Source of the DNA: a virus
Virus record (IMG/VR): IMGVR_UViG_3300045120_000347
Span: 1-36,232 of that record
Strand: one strand, 5' to 3'
Length of the DNA stretch: 36,232 nucleotides
Below, piece after piece: positions 20,510-28,301 of this stretch. Positions within the stretch are counted from its first letter, which is position 1; the number at the start of each line of letters is the position of its first letter. The notes under the pieces are model-generated. The model was not told where the DNA came from. It did not search any database and saw only the letters and a list, made by a program, of their open reading frames with translations. A program made the position numbers and the translations under genes.

Positions 20510-20740
20510 TGACCCAACGAGAACAAAAGTGCGAGTCCGACGTTCGCACCTAGCGTTCGCACCTTTGCTAAGTGATTGAAAATGAAAGAGAAAACCACCC
20601 ACCTGGCAGGAGTGGAGGGACTGCAGAAAGCGGGCTATGCCAAAGCCTTAGCCGAAAGTGCGAACGTTTTCCGACCCGCATTTCATGGGCAAAACCGCAA
20701 CGACGTTCGCACCCCGCGAACTAAGAATTCGGGATCGGAA
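20510..20740. repeat. Convergent intergenic gap with GTTCGCACC repeats; candidate attP region
   Basis: CGACGTTCGCACC occurs twice exactly (20538-20550 and 20701-20713). A partial copy GCGTTCGCACC is at about 20553-20563 and an inverted relative GTGCGAACGTT at 20659-20669. GTGCGA (20529) pairs with TCGCAC (20544-20549) as a small inverted repeat. Clustered short direct and inverted repeats beside an integrase gene are typical of arm-type integrase sites around attP. The gap also separates the convergent int and lysis transcripts. A weak + strand frame (20576-20806) runs through it but lacks support. Confidence 0.45.
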
Positions 20741-21043
20741 TCAGGGCGCGTCAGCCGGCCGTCGCTGCGGCAGCGGCGGGTTGCCCAGGGCGGGCAGATC
20801 GCCTAGCTCGGTTCGTTGGTCGGCCGGCCCTTGCCGGCAGTCGCGGATGTCCCGGACCAGACTGGTTATCAACTCGAGTTGCGCCTTGTTACGCTCGCTG
20901 GCATTGCCGGCGACTTCGCCGAGCACATAGGCGGCGAACCCCAGGAATCCGACATTGACGATCAGCAGCGCGATCGCCAGCGGCTGCGATTGCATCGCCC
21001 TGACCACATCGCCTGCCACCTGCCCGGTTGCCTCGATCGGCAT
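20741..21043 (-). CDS. Single-span membrane protein of lysis cassette (holin/spanin candidate)
   Basis: 100 residues from ATG 21041-21043, 17 bp after the endolysin. Hydrophobic helix about residues 22-45 (LAIALLIVNVGFLGFAAYVL), then a charged amphipathic helix (NASERNKAQLELITSLVRDI) and a Pro-rich tail. One span plus a long helical soluble part could fit a class III-type holin or an Rz-like spanin. Position after the endolysin is the main support. No homolog identified by eye. Confidence 0.55.
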   Translation of the reverse strand: MPIEATGQVAGDVVRAMQSQPLAIALLIVNVGFLGFAAYVLGEVAGNASERNKAQLELITSLVRDIRDCRQGPADQRTELGDLPALGNPPLPQRRPADAP

Positions 21044-21059
21044 TGACGGCGCCCCTGTT

Positions 21060-22007
21060 CTACGACTCGGGCCGGCTGTACGGAAAGATGACCTCGACCT
21101 CGTCGTCGGTCTTGAGACCGAGGTCGGCCAGCAGGCCAGGGCTGAGATCGGCAACCCGGCCGGTATTCTCGTTCGGTCCCCAGTCGGCCGGGAATGCCGT
21201 CAGCTCGATGCCGCCCGCGCGCACCAGCGCAATCTCCTCGCGCATCATGGATTTCGGCGTGACGTTGTAGTCCCACCGGCAGGCGACGTAATGAATGTGC
21301 GGGTTGAGCCGCCGCGCCAGGCCGGTCGTCCCCTCTGGCTGATACGGCAGGAATAGGTGCGGTGCCTGCTCGACCTCGGAGATGAATGCCAGCCCTTCGC
21401 TCGGCGAGACGCCGGTGTCGTCCGGGCCGCCGAAGCTCGAGCACTTGCCGCTGGCCTTGAACAGCGGCGCCGGCGCCGCGGCGATGCCGTCCAACGGCTC
21501 GCCGCCGAGCTCGTCGGCAATGGCCCTGCAGATGTCGTAGACCTTCGCCTCGTAGAGCTTGGCATCAGCCTCGCTGTCGACGAAACATATCTCGAGCAGT
21601 ATCGCCGGCTTCTCGGTGTTGTTCAAAAAGAACAGATCGGTGCGCCGCTTGGCGCCGCGATTGATGAAGCCGCAGGAGGCAATGGCTGCCGACATCTCCG
21701 CGGCGAGCGCCTCTTGCGTTACGTAGAGCACCTCGGTGCCCATCGGCTTATCGACCTGCTCGTAGGCGTTGAAGTGGCAACTGATATCGACATCGCGTTC
21801 CTGCGCATTATGAAAATTCACGATCGCATTCAGGTTCTCGTTCTGGCTGCGGCTGGTGTTGTCGTGAAACACCATCACGTCAGCGCCCCGGCTCTGCAGC
21901 TCCTCCGCAACACGATTGACGACCCTGCGCGCCTCATCGACCTCGTCGAGGATACCGCAGGCTCCGCGGACGTAGAGACCGTGACCAGACGAGATCGCGA
22001 CGCGCAT
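21060..22007 (-). CDS. Endolysin: N-acetylmuramoyl-L-alanine amidase with C-terminal barrel-like domain
   Basis: 315 residues. Residues 1 to about 165: Amidase_3 fold with zinc/catalytic residues His9 (ISSGHG), Glu22 or 25 (DEVDEAR), His78 (ISCHFNA) and Glu139 (AILLEICFVDS). It cleaves the peptide stem from muramic acid. Residues about 200-315 form a second domain ending NTGRVADLSPGLLADLGLKT, which resembles double-psi beta-barrel (RlpA-like) ends; this may bind or cut peptidoglycan. No signal peptide, so a holin is required. A GAGAGG ribosome-binding site precedes the ATG. Confidence 0.88.
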   Translation of the reverse strand: MRVAISSGHGLYVRGACGILDEVDEARRVVNRVAEELQSRGADVMVFHDNTSRSQNENLNAIVNFHNAQERDVDISCHFNAYEQVDKPMGTEVLYVTQEALAAEMSAAIASCGFINRGAKRRTDLFFLNNTEKPAILLEICFVDSEADAKLYEAKVYDICRAIADELGGEPLDGIAAAPAPLFKASGKCSSFGGPDDTGVSPSEGLAFISEVEQAPHLFLPYQPEGTTGLARRLNPHIHYVACRWDYNVTPKSMMREEIALVRAGGIELTAFPADWGPNENTGRVADLSPGLLADLGLKTDDEVEVIFPYSRPES

Positions 22008-22018
22008 TTTTTTGCCTC

Positions 22019-22117
22019 TCAGCGCATGAACATCAGAAGCAGCAGCACGACCAGGATCGGAAGCGTGCTGGCGGAAACGATCTGCGCCACCAACAGACGG
22101 TCGATCGGGCTTCGCAT
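22019..22117 (-). CDS. 32-residue membrane peptide upstream of endolysin
   Basis: MRSPIDRLLVAQIVSASTLP followed by ILVVLLLLMFMR: short charged N-terminus then one membrane helix. The ATG (22115-22117) shares its A with the TGA of the tail gene (TGATG). Its end supplies the endolysin ribosome-binding site. Immediate position before the amidase makes it a possible minimal holin or a lysis regulator; unproven. Confidence 0.55.
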   Translation of the reverse strand: MRSPIDRLLVAQIVSASTLPILVVLLLLMFMR

Positions 22118-22701
22118 CAGAGACTCGTCGAATAATTCACATTGAGCGTGTCGCCATTCACCACGGCCTTATCCCCCGTGCTGAACGTGCCGGCCGACCA
22201 CAGTACGCCGTTGCTGTCGTCCTTGGTATTCACCGCGCCGGTCCCGAACACCAGGAACGCACCCTTCACCGTGCCGGTGCCGGTGATGGCGAAACTCAGC
22301 GCCGCCGACAGCGCCTTCCCGCCAGCCGTAGCCGCCGACCACACAGCTGTCTTGCGGTTGCCGGTATAGGTCGGAGCGTTGGTGCCGCCAGCCTCCAGCC
22401 AACCGGCATGCGATGCCATCGTGTCGCCGGCCGCGACCGCCGTGTAGGACACCGATGAGATCAAGCCCATGTACGGACCAGTCACGCTGTAGGCTGAGCC
22501 CGCGAGGGACGAGTCCAACATCAAGTTTTTGCCGACCGTGGCGACCACGTTCTCGATCGCCTCCCGCCACTTGAGCTTGCCGTCAGCGCCGATGCATTCG
22601 ACCTCGTAGCGGCCGTGCGCCTCGGCGTGCTCGCCGAGGCCACTGCCTCGAATTACGGATGCGTCATTGCATTCGCGCGCCTGCGCGCGTTCGTCGGTCA
22701 T
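22117..22701 (-). CDS. Virion structural protein of tail module, 194 residues
   Basis: ATG 22699-22701 is preceded by AGGAG, preferred over the longer frame. Beta-rich, Gly/Thr/Ser/Ala-rich: ENVVATVGKNLMLDSSLAGS, MASHAGWLEAGGTNAPTYTG, NRKTAVWSAATAGGKALSAA, NGDTLNVNYS. This pattern recurs in small tail/fibre-associated phage proteins (domain with WxE-GGTNAP-Y-GNRK). Last gene before lysis. Probably part of the tail tip or fibre. Confidence 0.7.
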   Translation of the reverse strand: MTDERAQARECNDASVIRGSGLGEHAEAHGRYEVECIGADGKLKWREAIENVVATVGKNLMLDSSLAGSAYSVTGPYMGLISSVSYTAVAAGDTMASHAGWLEAGGTNAPTYTGNRKTAVWSAATAGGKALSAALSFAITGTGTVKGAFLVFGTGAVNTKDDSNGVLWSAGTFSTGDKAVVNGDTLNVNYSTSL

Positions 22702-22727
22702 GCTTCTCTCCTGTTGATCAAGGTTTT

Positions 22728-23753
22728 CTATGCCAGCGCGTCGATCACCATGCCCCATGAGGCAGAGGAGCCAGGCTGCGTGGAGCTGAAGGATGCGCCG
22801 GAAAGTGGGGATGAGTAATTCTTGTAGAACGTGGATGTCCTCGCATACAGGATTCCGCCGCTGTTGATCTGCTCGGCCCTTACCGCAGTCGTGCCGGAAG
22901 GAGCGGCAATGGCTATGTTGTTATATGTGCCCGTGTTTCCGATCAGCATCGGTATGGAGCTGCTGGTGCTGACGCCGGATATTGTCAAGGATGCCGGCGT
23001 GGAATTGACGACGCTCGCAAAAGCCGCCGCAAGCGATGCGTCCGTATCCCACGGAGACGATGGGTTCGGACATCCGCTGACACCAAATGCATGATAGGCC
23101 GCATCATCGATATTGGTGGCTGGTGTAAGCGTTATCGTGATGACCTCGGATGTGAGCGGCGCAGACGCTGTCGCCCACCAGATTTCGTTGTTACTTGGGC
23201 CGCCGCCCCAACCATGCTGGCTGCGCTTGGCCCAGGTCAGATGAGCCGACGTGACGCTGGCGATCGTGTGAGCACCGGAACCGCCGTTATGGAAGTATGA
23301 GAGAATGATGACATCGTTCGGCTGTGTCGTTGTCAGTGTCACGGTGCCGGTGCTGGTGGTGCTGAACTGCCCTCCTGCCGTGCCGTCGATGGCTTTGTTG
23401 TTGATCACAGCCCCGGTGACGGTAGCCGATGGTGTATCGGCGGCGCTCGCGGCCTCGACGATTGAACCGGCATAGCCTGATCCGGCGCTGACGCTCGAGG
23501 CTGCGGCTGCTACCTCCGCAATCGTAACGGCATAGCCGAACCCTGCACTGACGGTGGACGTAGCACTCGCCGACTCGAGCATGATCTGTCCGAGGAATGC
23601 ATCGATGTGATCCCCGACCGAGGCCGGGTCGTCGACCAGCGTGGCGAAGACGACGTTCCCGGTGCCTGGCACGTCCAGCGCGAGGGCCGCCTCGGCAAGG
23701 TCAGCCGCAATTGCCGCCCGCCGCTGCAGCAGGCTGACGCTACAACCGAGCAT
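22728..23753 (-). CDS. Tail fibre-like structural protein, 341 residues
   Basis: The N-terminus SLLQRRAAIAADLAEAALAL and FATLVDDPASVGDHIDAFLG is an attachment-type helical region. Next come alternating Ala/Ser/Gly stretches with two repeats of about 16 residues (VSAGFGYAVTIAEVAAAASS and VSAGSGYAGSIVEAASAADT). A beta domain (about 120-341) has GTVTLTTTQPNDVIILSYFH. Domain repeats and composition suit a trimeric fibre or tip adhesin. Lies between the propeller-like fibre gene and the tail end of the operon. Confidence 0.65.
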   Translation of the reverse strand: MLGCSVSLLQRRAAIAADLAEAALALDVPGTGNVVFATLVDDPASVGDHIDAFLGQIMLESASATSTVSAGFGYAVTIAEVAAAASSVSAGSGYAGSIVEAASAADTPSATVTGAVINNKAIDGTAGGQFSTTSTGTVTLTTTQPNDVIILSYFHNGGSGAHTIASVTSAHLTWAKRSQHGWGGGPSNNEIWWATASAPLTSEVITITLTPATNIDDAAYHAFGVSGCPNPSSPWDTDASLAAAFASVVNSTPASLTISGVSTSSSIPMLIGNTGTYNNIAIAAPSGTTAVRAEQINSGGILYARTSTFYKNYSSPLSGASFSSTQPGSSASWGMVIDALA

Positions 23754-23758
23754 TCGGG

Positions 23759-24808
23759 CTACCCCGAAACATCTGTTGCTGGTGCCGCGACCATGGCCAC
23801 CACCGGATCTGGTGTGGTTTGAAATTTCGTCCAGGTCTCCCCATTATCTAGGGAAAATGCGACGGCCCCGGTGACGCCCTTAACAAAACCGCCAGCCATC
23901 AAAATTCCATCCGCCGCGGCGACACAGGTCACGCGATCAATACCTGGGATAAACACAGTTACAGTCGCGCCCTTCTGCTTAATCTCAACACTGTTGTTGG
24001 CGTTCACACTGTAGCCCCTAATACCAAACCAGTAGATGTACACCCACGATTCCTTCGGCCTTGCCACTATTCCGGTCCCAGCATCGTTCCCCATGTTGCC
24101 ATCGGGCACATGCTGCTCATTTTCATCCACGCAATCGTTGTGTGTGCAGTACGAAGGAAATTGTGAAACATATGAGGAGTCTCCAACAACATCCGCGCTG
24201 GAACTCAGGCCCCACGAATCGCCATTCAACGATCCGAATATGTTCTCTGTTTGCGCATATACTATCCCCGTATGCCTATCGATAGAGGAATAGAATTGAT
24301 CAAAGTAAAACCTTTTCGCAGGCGGATTCCACACCAATGCAACGCTGGTCAATCTATAAATCGTTTCGAAATCATCCCTCACTACCTCTCTTTGGTAGGA
24401 GGCAAACCACTTCAATCCATCCGGGGAAGTGTAAACAAGAGAATGATAATTAAAGGCCGTGACCATATTCCCGCTCCCATCGTCTATAAAGTGGGGAACG
24501 ACTCGATAGCCGCATACCAAAAAGGTAGGCTTCTTTTTTTCGTTCGGCTTGCCCTCGTCTTTACCAACCAGATGATATGAACACCCGATGGTCGTAAAAT
24601 AAAGTGAATTCGGCTCGTAATTCGCGGGCGGCTCGTCGGGTAAAGTCACAATTTTAAATTGCGGGGTTTTGTCGGTTTTGTCCTTAAATTTCACATAGTA
24701 TAGATTATTGCCAATTTCCGTGCCGAAAACAAACACCGTGCCCACATCCCAATGCACATTGTAGATCTGCGTCAGCACATCCTGAGTGTACGGCCCGGTG
24801 TTCGACAC
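23759..24808 (-). CDS. Beta-propeller-like fibre/receptor-binding protein of atypical base composition
   Basis: 349 residues, GTG start (24806-24808) abutting the upstream TAA. Contains sialidase/BNR-type blades: LVYTSPDGLKWFASYQREVV, AFSLDNGETWTKFQTT, with intervening strand-rich segments (FYFDQFYSSIDRHTGIVYAQ). Rich in Asn, Lys, Tyr and Asp, unlike the Ala/Gly-rich neighbours, and its DNA is visibly more AT-rich, especially 24540-24760. This suggests a recently exchanged receptor-binding module. It probably contacts the host surface. The propeller call is by pattern. Confidence 0.6.
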   Translation of the reverse strand: MSNTGPYTQDVLTQIYNVHWDVGTVFVFGTEIGNNLYYVKFKDKTDKTPQFKIVTLPDEPPANYEPNSLYFTTIGCSYHLVGKDEGKPNEKKKPTFLVCGYRVVPHFIDDGSGNMVTAFNYHSLVYTSPDGLKWFASYQREVVRDDFETIYRLTSVALVWNPPAKRFYFDQFYSSIDRHTGIVYAQTENIFGSLNGDSWGLSSSADVVGDSSYVSQFPSYCTHNDCVDENEQHVPDGNMGNDAGTGIVARPKESWVYIYWFGIRGYSVNANNSVEIKQKGATVTVFIPGIDRVTCVAAADGILMAGGFVKGVTGAVAFSLDNGETWTKFQTTPDPVVAMVAAPATDVSG

Positions 24809-25600
24809 TTAGATATCCGTGCGCAGGAACGGCAGCGTCACCGACAAACCAGACGGCGCGGTGTTGTCGGACTGCGTAACGCGGAGCGCATAGGTGTCGC
24901 CCTCGGCAAGGTCCGTCGTGGCCGGAATGTTGAACGACCCAGCCTTTCCGCCGCCGGCATCAAGGCCCCCGACCGCGAACGTGATGGTGCCGATCTCGAC
25001 CCGGTTCCGTTCGATCGACAAGATGATGTCGGTGCCTGCGGCGATGCCGACATCGAGGTAGGCGTAGCAATGGGCATTGCCGCTCACCAACTGCATCGTG
25101 CGGGTGGCAATGCCCTGGAACAACAACTCGTCAGGCTCGCGCTGAATGCTGCCGGGCATGAAGATGATGGCGTCGAAATTGATGTCATAGAGCGGCATCC
25201 AGAACGAATAGAGCGGGTTTCCCGAGCCGTCCGTTGCAGCAGGATCGAAGGGCGCCGGCAGCAGCGGTGTCGTGTGATCGACGAGCACCTGGTACATGCC
25301 GAGGCCATGCACCGATACCATCTGGCCGCGCGTATAGGGAGTGCCGTTTGTCCATTGCCCGACATAGGTGATGACAGCAATCGGCAGCGGGATGGTCTCC
25401 GACGTCCCATCGGTGAAATGGACCGTCATGCTATTGGCGTCGTAAGTGATGCTGTCGATACGCTTGCCGTCGGCAATGTCGGCGGTCAGGCCGACGATGC
25501 GCTGGTCGACGTCGTAGAAATTACCGTCGACCTGCGGCGCGCTGTTCGGCGTACCGCTGCCGGTTCCCCACGCGCCAGTCGTGACGTAGACAATCGTCAT
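24809..25600 (-). CDS. Tail tip/fibre protein with carbohydrate-binding-like module
   Basis: 263 residues, ATGA-coupled to the upstream gene. N-terminal segment VDGNFYDVDQRIVGLTADI is a common attachment motif of fibre proteins. Middle: YVGQWTNGTPYTRGQMVSVH with LGMYQVLVDHTTP resembles small CBM5/12-like modules (W-x-Y-x-G-x-V). C-terminal region (about 150-263): jelly-roll-like, HCYAYLDVGIAAGTDIILSI. Likely a baseplate or fibre component that positions the receptor-binding protein encoded next. Confidence 0.65.
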   Translation of the reverse strand: MTIVYVTTGAWGTGSGTPNSAPQVDGNFYDVDQRIVGLTADIADGKRIDSITYDANSMTVHFTDGTSETIPLPIAVITYVGQWTNGTPYTRGQMVSVHGLGMYQVLVDHTTPLLPAPFDPAATDGSGNPLYSFWMPLYDINFDAIIFMPGSIQREPDELLFQGIATRTMQLVSGNAHCYAYLDVGIAAGTDIILSIERNRVEIGTITFAVGGLDAGGGKAGSFNIPATTDLAEGDTYALRVTQSDNTAPSGLSVTLPFLRTDI

Positions 25601-25986
25601 GTTGCGTCCCGCGACTGGTTGCTTTCTAGGATTTCAACATTGTCGCGCGACGGCGGGTCCGCATAGAGTTGTTTGATCGGTCCACCCGTGGCACTCAACC
25701 TCACCTTCTTCAGGCGCTCGATGTCAACGAAAACGCTCTTGTTGATTTTGCCCTTGTCGTCCTTTTGGTAGACCCGTTCCTTGTCGAACTGCCTGGTTTC
25801 CTCTTGTTGGGGCTTCTGTTTCGTCACATTCATGGTCCAACTTTCCGAGGCGCCAATGGACGTCCGGCTGCCATTGATGACCATCAGCCCTTGTTCTGGA
25901 TTGTCCTCGGGCGGCAGCACCTGTGCCCGTGGCGGGCGGATATTGGGTAGGATGACCGGCCGGACGACGACTTCAAACCCCGACAT
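25597..25986 (-). CDS. Hypothetical tail-module protein, 129 residues
   Basis: FEVVVRPVILPNIRPPRAQV, then a beta segment (VINGSRTSIGASESWTMNVT) and a Lys/Gln/Glu-rich middle (KQKPQQEETRQFDKERVYQK). It starts in a TAATG overlap with the large tail gene and ends in ATGA with the next. In rhizobial siphophages a similar small protein sits between the tail-tip protein and fibre. No function can be assigned. Confidence 0.65.
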   Translation of the reverse strand: MSGFEVVVRPVILPNIRPPRAQVLPPEDNPEQGLMVINGSRTSIGASESWTMNVTKQKPQQEETRQFDKERVYQKDDKGKINKSVFVDIERLKKVRLSATGGPIKQLYADPPSRDNVEILESNQSRDAT

Positions 25987-27857
25987 TATGCCGCCTCCAA
26001 ATCGTAGCCGGCTGGGATCGTCAGATTGGTAACCTGTAGGTCATAATCGGTCGAGAACGACCGGGTCATGCTTTTGAGTTTGAATGCCATGCCGAGGTCG
26101 TTGCCTTTTGGATCCACCCCAAGGGAATAGAGCGGGATGGCAATCACCTCGTCTGCCTGCAGCGGCGAGAGGAAGTTAAGCCCGTCGTCGTTCGGATGCG
26201 CGAGTGGCGGCTCATACCCGACCGACGTGTCGAACAGGACGACCCGGCCGGTGAACTGCTGATAATCGGCCCCGGTATAGTCGACCTCGCAATAGGTCGG
26301 CTCACCGCCAGCCGCGACCGCCGAGCCGCCGCGGCCGATGACGCAGCCGATCTTGACCTCGCACTTGATGCGGCCGTCCGCCCCATCCAAGGCTATCGAA
26401 TAGCCGATGATCTTGCCGAGCGCCTCGCCGAGCCGCGGCTCGATCAGAAACGCATTCTTGCGCAGCGTGATTTCCGGCATGCGTTCGAGCTTGGGCGCAA
26501 ATGCAATCTCCACGACGCGCGCCCGCTTCATCAAATGCGCCCGCGCCAGTGCGAGCAGGTGCTCAAGGCTTTGGTTGCCGCGCCCGGTTGCGATGTAGGA
26601 GCGCCGCCGCGGATCGACGATCGGCACATACGCATCACTACCCACGCCGATCGGCTGGCTGAGGTTGACCGACTTGACATCGTCGATCCTCAGAGCTTCG
26701 CCGTCCTCGGGATCGGTCAGGATGTGCTGCACATCGGCATACAACGAAAACGACACCAGCTCGGTGCATTGCCGCCCAGCCGAATAGCCCGCCACCAGCG
26801 TGGGCACGATGTAGTTTTTCGGCGTGACAGTCCATGACCTTGAATAACTGCGGCTGTAACTCGATCCGTCCGTTGTCGTCGACCAACTGTCGTCGGTGAT
26901 GGTCACATGGCCCATCGCGGAGCCCGGCCCGACCTCGGGTGCGGTTATCGTTGAGCTCCACGTTGCCGTCGTGGTCGACGGCCCGAACCACGACGTGTCC
27001 GGGAATATAACCGTCGAGCCGCCGCCATCGGTCTTGGTGGAGACCTGATTGCTGAAGAGCGGATAAGCAGTTGCGTGGGCGACCGTCCAGCCCTGCTCGC
27101 CGAGCGTGGCCCCGATTTTTGGCCAATCGGTCGCCTGCAGGGAAAACGACGCGATATAGTGGAACCCTGGTCCCATCCAGTGATCGAGCAGATAGCGGGT
27201 CAGGTCGACAGTGCCTTGTGCGAGTTGGGTCCATGTGTATTCGGCTTGGACATCGACCCTGGCCAGCGGACCGCTGGTGAGGTTGAGGCCGAGTCCGTCA
27301 TAGAGCACCTTGCCGTCTTCGCTGGCGCCGTCGAACTCGACCAGTCCATCCTCGCCAGTGATCTCGTCCGACACGCTTAGGACGTGGCTCTCGCGGTCGT
27401 AACTCCATATCTTGGTGTAGCCCTCGAGCACGACCTCCGGGTCGGTGCGCCGCGCCGGGTCGATCACGACCTCGTCGTAGTGCGGCAGCACCCGCAGCGT
27501 ATCGGCGAGGGCTTCCTTTTGCGCCACGAGATCGATCGGCCGCGCGACGAATTCCAGCGTCACCAGTTCCTCGAATATCGAGGTCGGCACGCCGACCAGG
27601 CGCCCGCGGAACCGCACCAAGTCCGGCCCGCAGTCGAGCGCGAACCACGCCCAAATCTTGCGGCCGGGTCCGAGTAGCCCGATGGCATTGCCGGCATCGT
27701 TGCGCGGACGGCGCACGACCAGCGTCAAGGACGCCGGGTCGCCCTCGTCCTGCTTGAGCGTGAAGCTGAAGATGCTCTCGTCCCATCGCATGTGCTCGGG
27801 CGCGAACGCCGTCTCCGTCGGATCGATCCAGGCAAAATACGGCAGGCCGGCAGGCAT
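25986..27857 (-). CDS. Large tail protein (tail-tip/hub candidate), 623 residues
   Basis: Start ATG 27855-27857 (MPAGLPYFAWIDPTETAFAP); the longer frame from 27899 runs through a 19-codon bridging ORF and is less likely. N-terminal half: FSFTLKQDEGDPASLTLVVR, KIWAWFALDCGPDLVRFRGR and LEFVARPIDLVAQKEAL, resembling the hub/distal-tail beta-barrel domain of siphovirus tip proteins. A long Ser/Thr-rich insertion (about 280-360) follows, then a second beta domain. Position after the tape measure fits the Dit/Tal region. Confidence 0.7.
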   Translation of the reverse strand: MPAGLPYFAWIDPTETAFAPEHMRWDESIFSFTLKQDEGDPASLTLVVRRPRNDAGNAIGLLGPGRKIWAWFALDCGPDLVRFRGRLVGVPTSIFEELVTLEFVARPIDLVAQKEALADTLRVLPHYDEVVIDPARRTDPEVVLEGYTKIWSYDRESHVLSVSDEITGEDGLVEFDGASEDGKVLYDGLGLNLTSGPLARVDVQAEYTWTQLAQGTVDLTRYLLDHWMGPGFHYIASFSLQATDWPKIGATLGEQGWTVAHATAYPLFSNQVSTKTDGGGSTVIFPDTSWFGPSTTTATWSSTITAPEVGPGSAMGHVTITDDSWSTTTDGSSYSRSYSRSWTVTPKNYIVPTLVAGYSAGRQCTELVSFSLYADVQHILTDPEDGEALRIDDVKSVNLSQPIGVGSDAYVPIVDPRRRSYIATGRGNQSLEHLLALARAHLMKRARVVEIAFAPKLERMPEITLRKNAFLIEPRLGEALGKIIGYSIALDGADGRIKCEVKIGCVIGRGGSAVAAGGEPTYCEVDYTGADYQQFTGRVVLFDTSVGYEPPLAHPNDDGLNFLSPLQADEVIAIPLYSLGVDPKGNDLGMAFKLKSMTRSFSTDYDLQVTNLTIPAGYDLEAA

Positions 27858-27861
27858 GGAT

Positions 27862-27921
27862 CTATGCCGCCATTCGTGCCGCTGCCGCGCGCTTATCATC
27901 GTAGATACGAGCGTAATTCAT
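27862..27921 (-). CDS. 19-residue bridging ORF between tail genes
   Basis: MNYARIYDDKRAAAARMAA, then TAG. The ATG forms an ATGA overlap with the upstream gene's stop, and the TAG is 4 bp from the next ATG. It fills precisely the gap between two coupled genes, so it may serve mainly for translational coupling. Whether the peptide functions is unknown. Confidence 0.35.
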   Translation of the reverse strand: MNYARIYDDKRAAAARMAA

Positions 27922-28301
27922 GGCGCCACGCGTGATTCGGCCTCAAGCGTCCACGCCACTTCGGCTGCCCATTCGTCGCGCGAGGTGTTCCAGCTCGTCA
28001 CCTTGGCCAAGATGGTCAGCACGTCGCCGGCCCCGTTGGCGGCGCCGAGGCCGGGGATGCAGGCGATGGTGATGTCAGTCCCAGGCCAGATGTCGGTGAG
28101 CTCGGGCGCCTCGTGGTCCGTGCAAGTGATGGTGACCTTGTGCTGACGAAATTGCGCCAGCGAGATGTCGGCAAGCGCCCCGCGGCAATCGCGCGCCAGA
28201 GCTGCCGCCTGGTCAATCGGCGCCAACGTCATGGTGATGCCACGCACGGACCATTGCGAGAAGTCGATGTTATCGATCGCGAGCAAGGTATAAGCGGGCA
28301 T
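27918..28301 (-). CDS. Tail protein downstream of tape measure, 127 residues
   Basis: Start by TGATG overlap with the tape-measure stop. Beta-rich: LLAIDNIDFSQWSVRGITMT, FRQHKVTITCTDHEAPELTD, GDVLTILAKVTSWNTSRDEW. Size and position fit the small distal tail proteins seen in rhizobial siphophages. I cannot name a family with confidence; a Dit-associated or tail-tip protein is the best guess. Confidence 0.65.
   Translation of the reverse strand: MPAYTLLAIDNIDFSQWSVRGITMTLAPIDQAAALARDCRGALADISLAQFRQHKVTITCTDHEAPELTDIWPGTDITIACIPGLGAANGAGDVLTILAKVTSWNTSRDEWAAEVAWTLEAESRVAP

Noticed and set aside
20542-20558. Possible alphaproteobacterial LexA box (GTTC-N7-GTTC)
   Set aside because: The two GTTC elements are 9 bases apart, not 7, and belong to the longer GTTCGCACC repeat.
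20510-20740. tRNA fragment as attP core
   Set aside because: Looked for a T-loop signature (GGTTCGAxxCC) or a tRNA 3' end in the integrase-proximal gap and found none.
20576-20806. A 76-codon + strand frame downstream of int
   Set aside because: No convincing ribosome-binding site, overlaps the holin-like gene on the other strand, and passes through the repeat cluster. It is better described as part of the attP-like gap.
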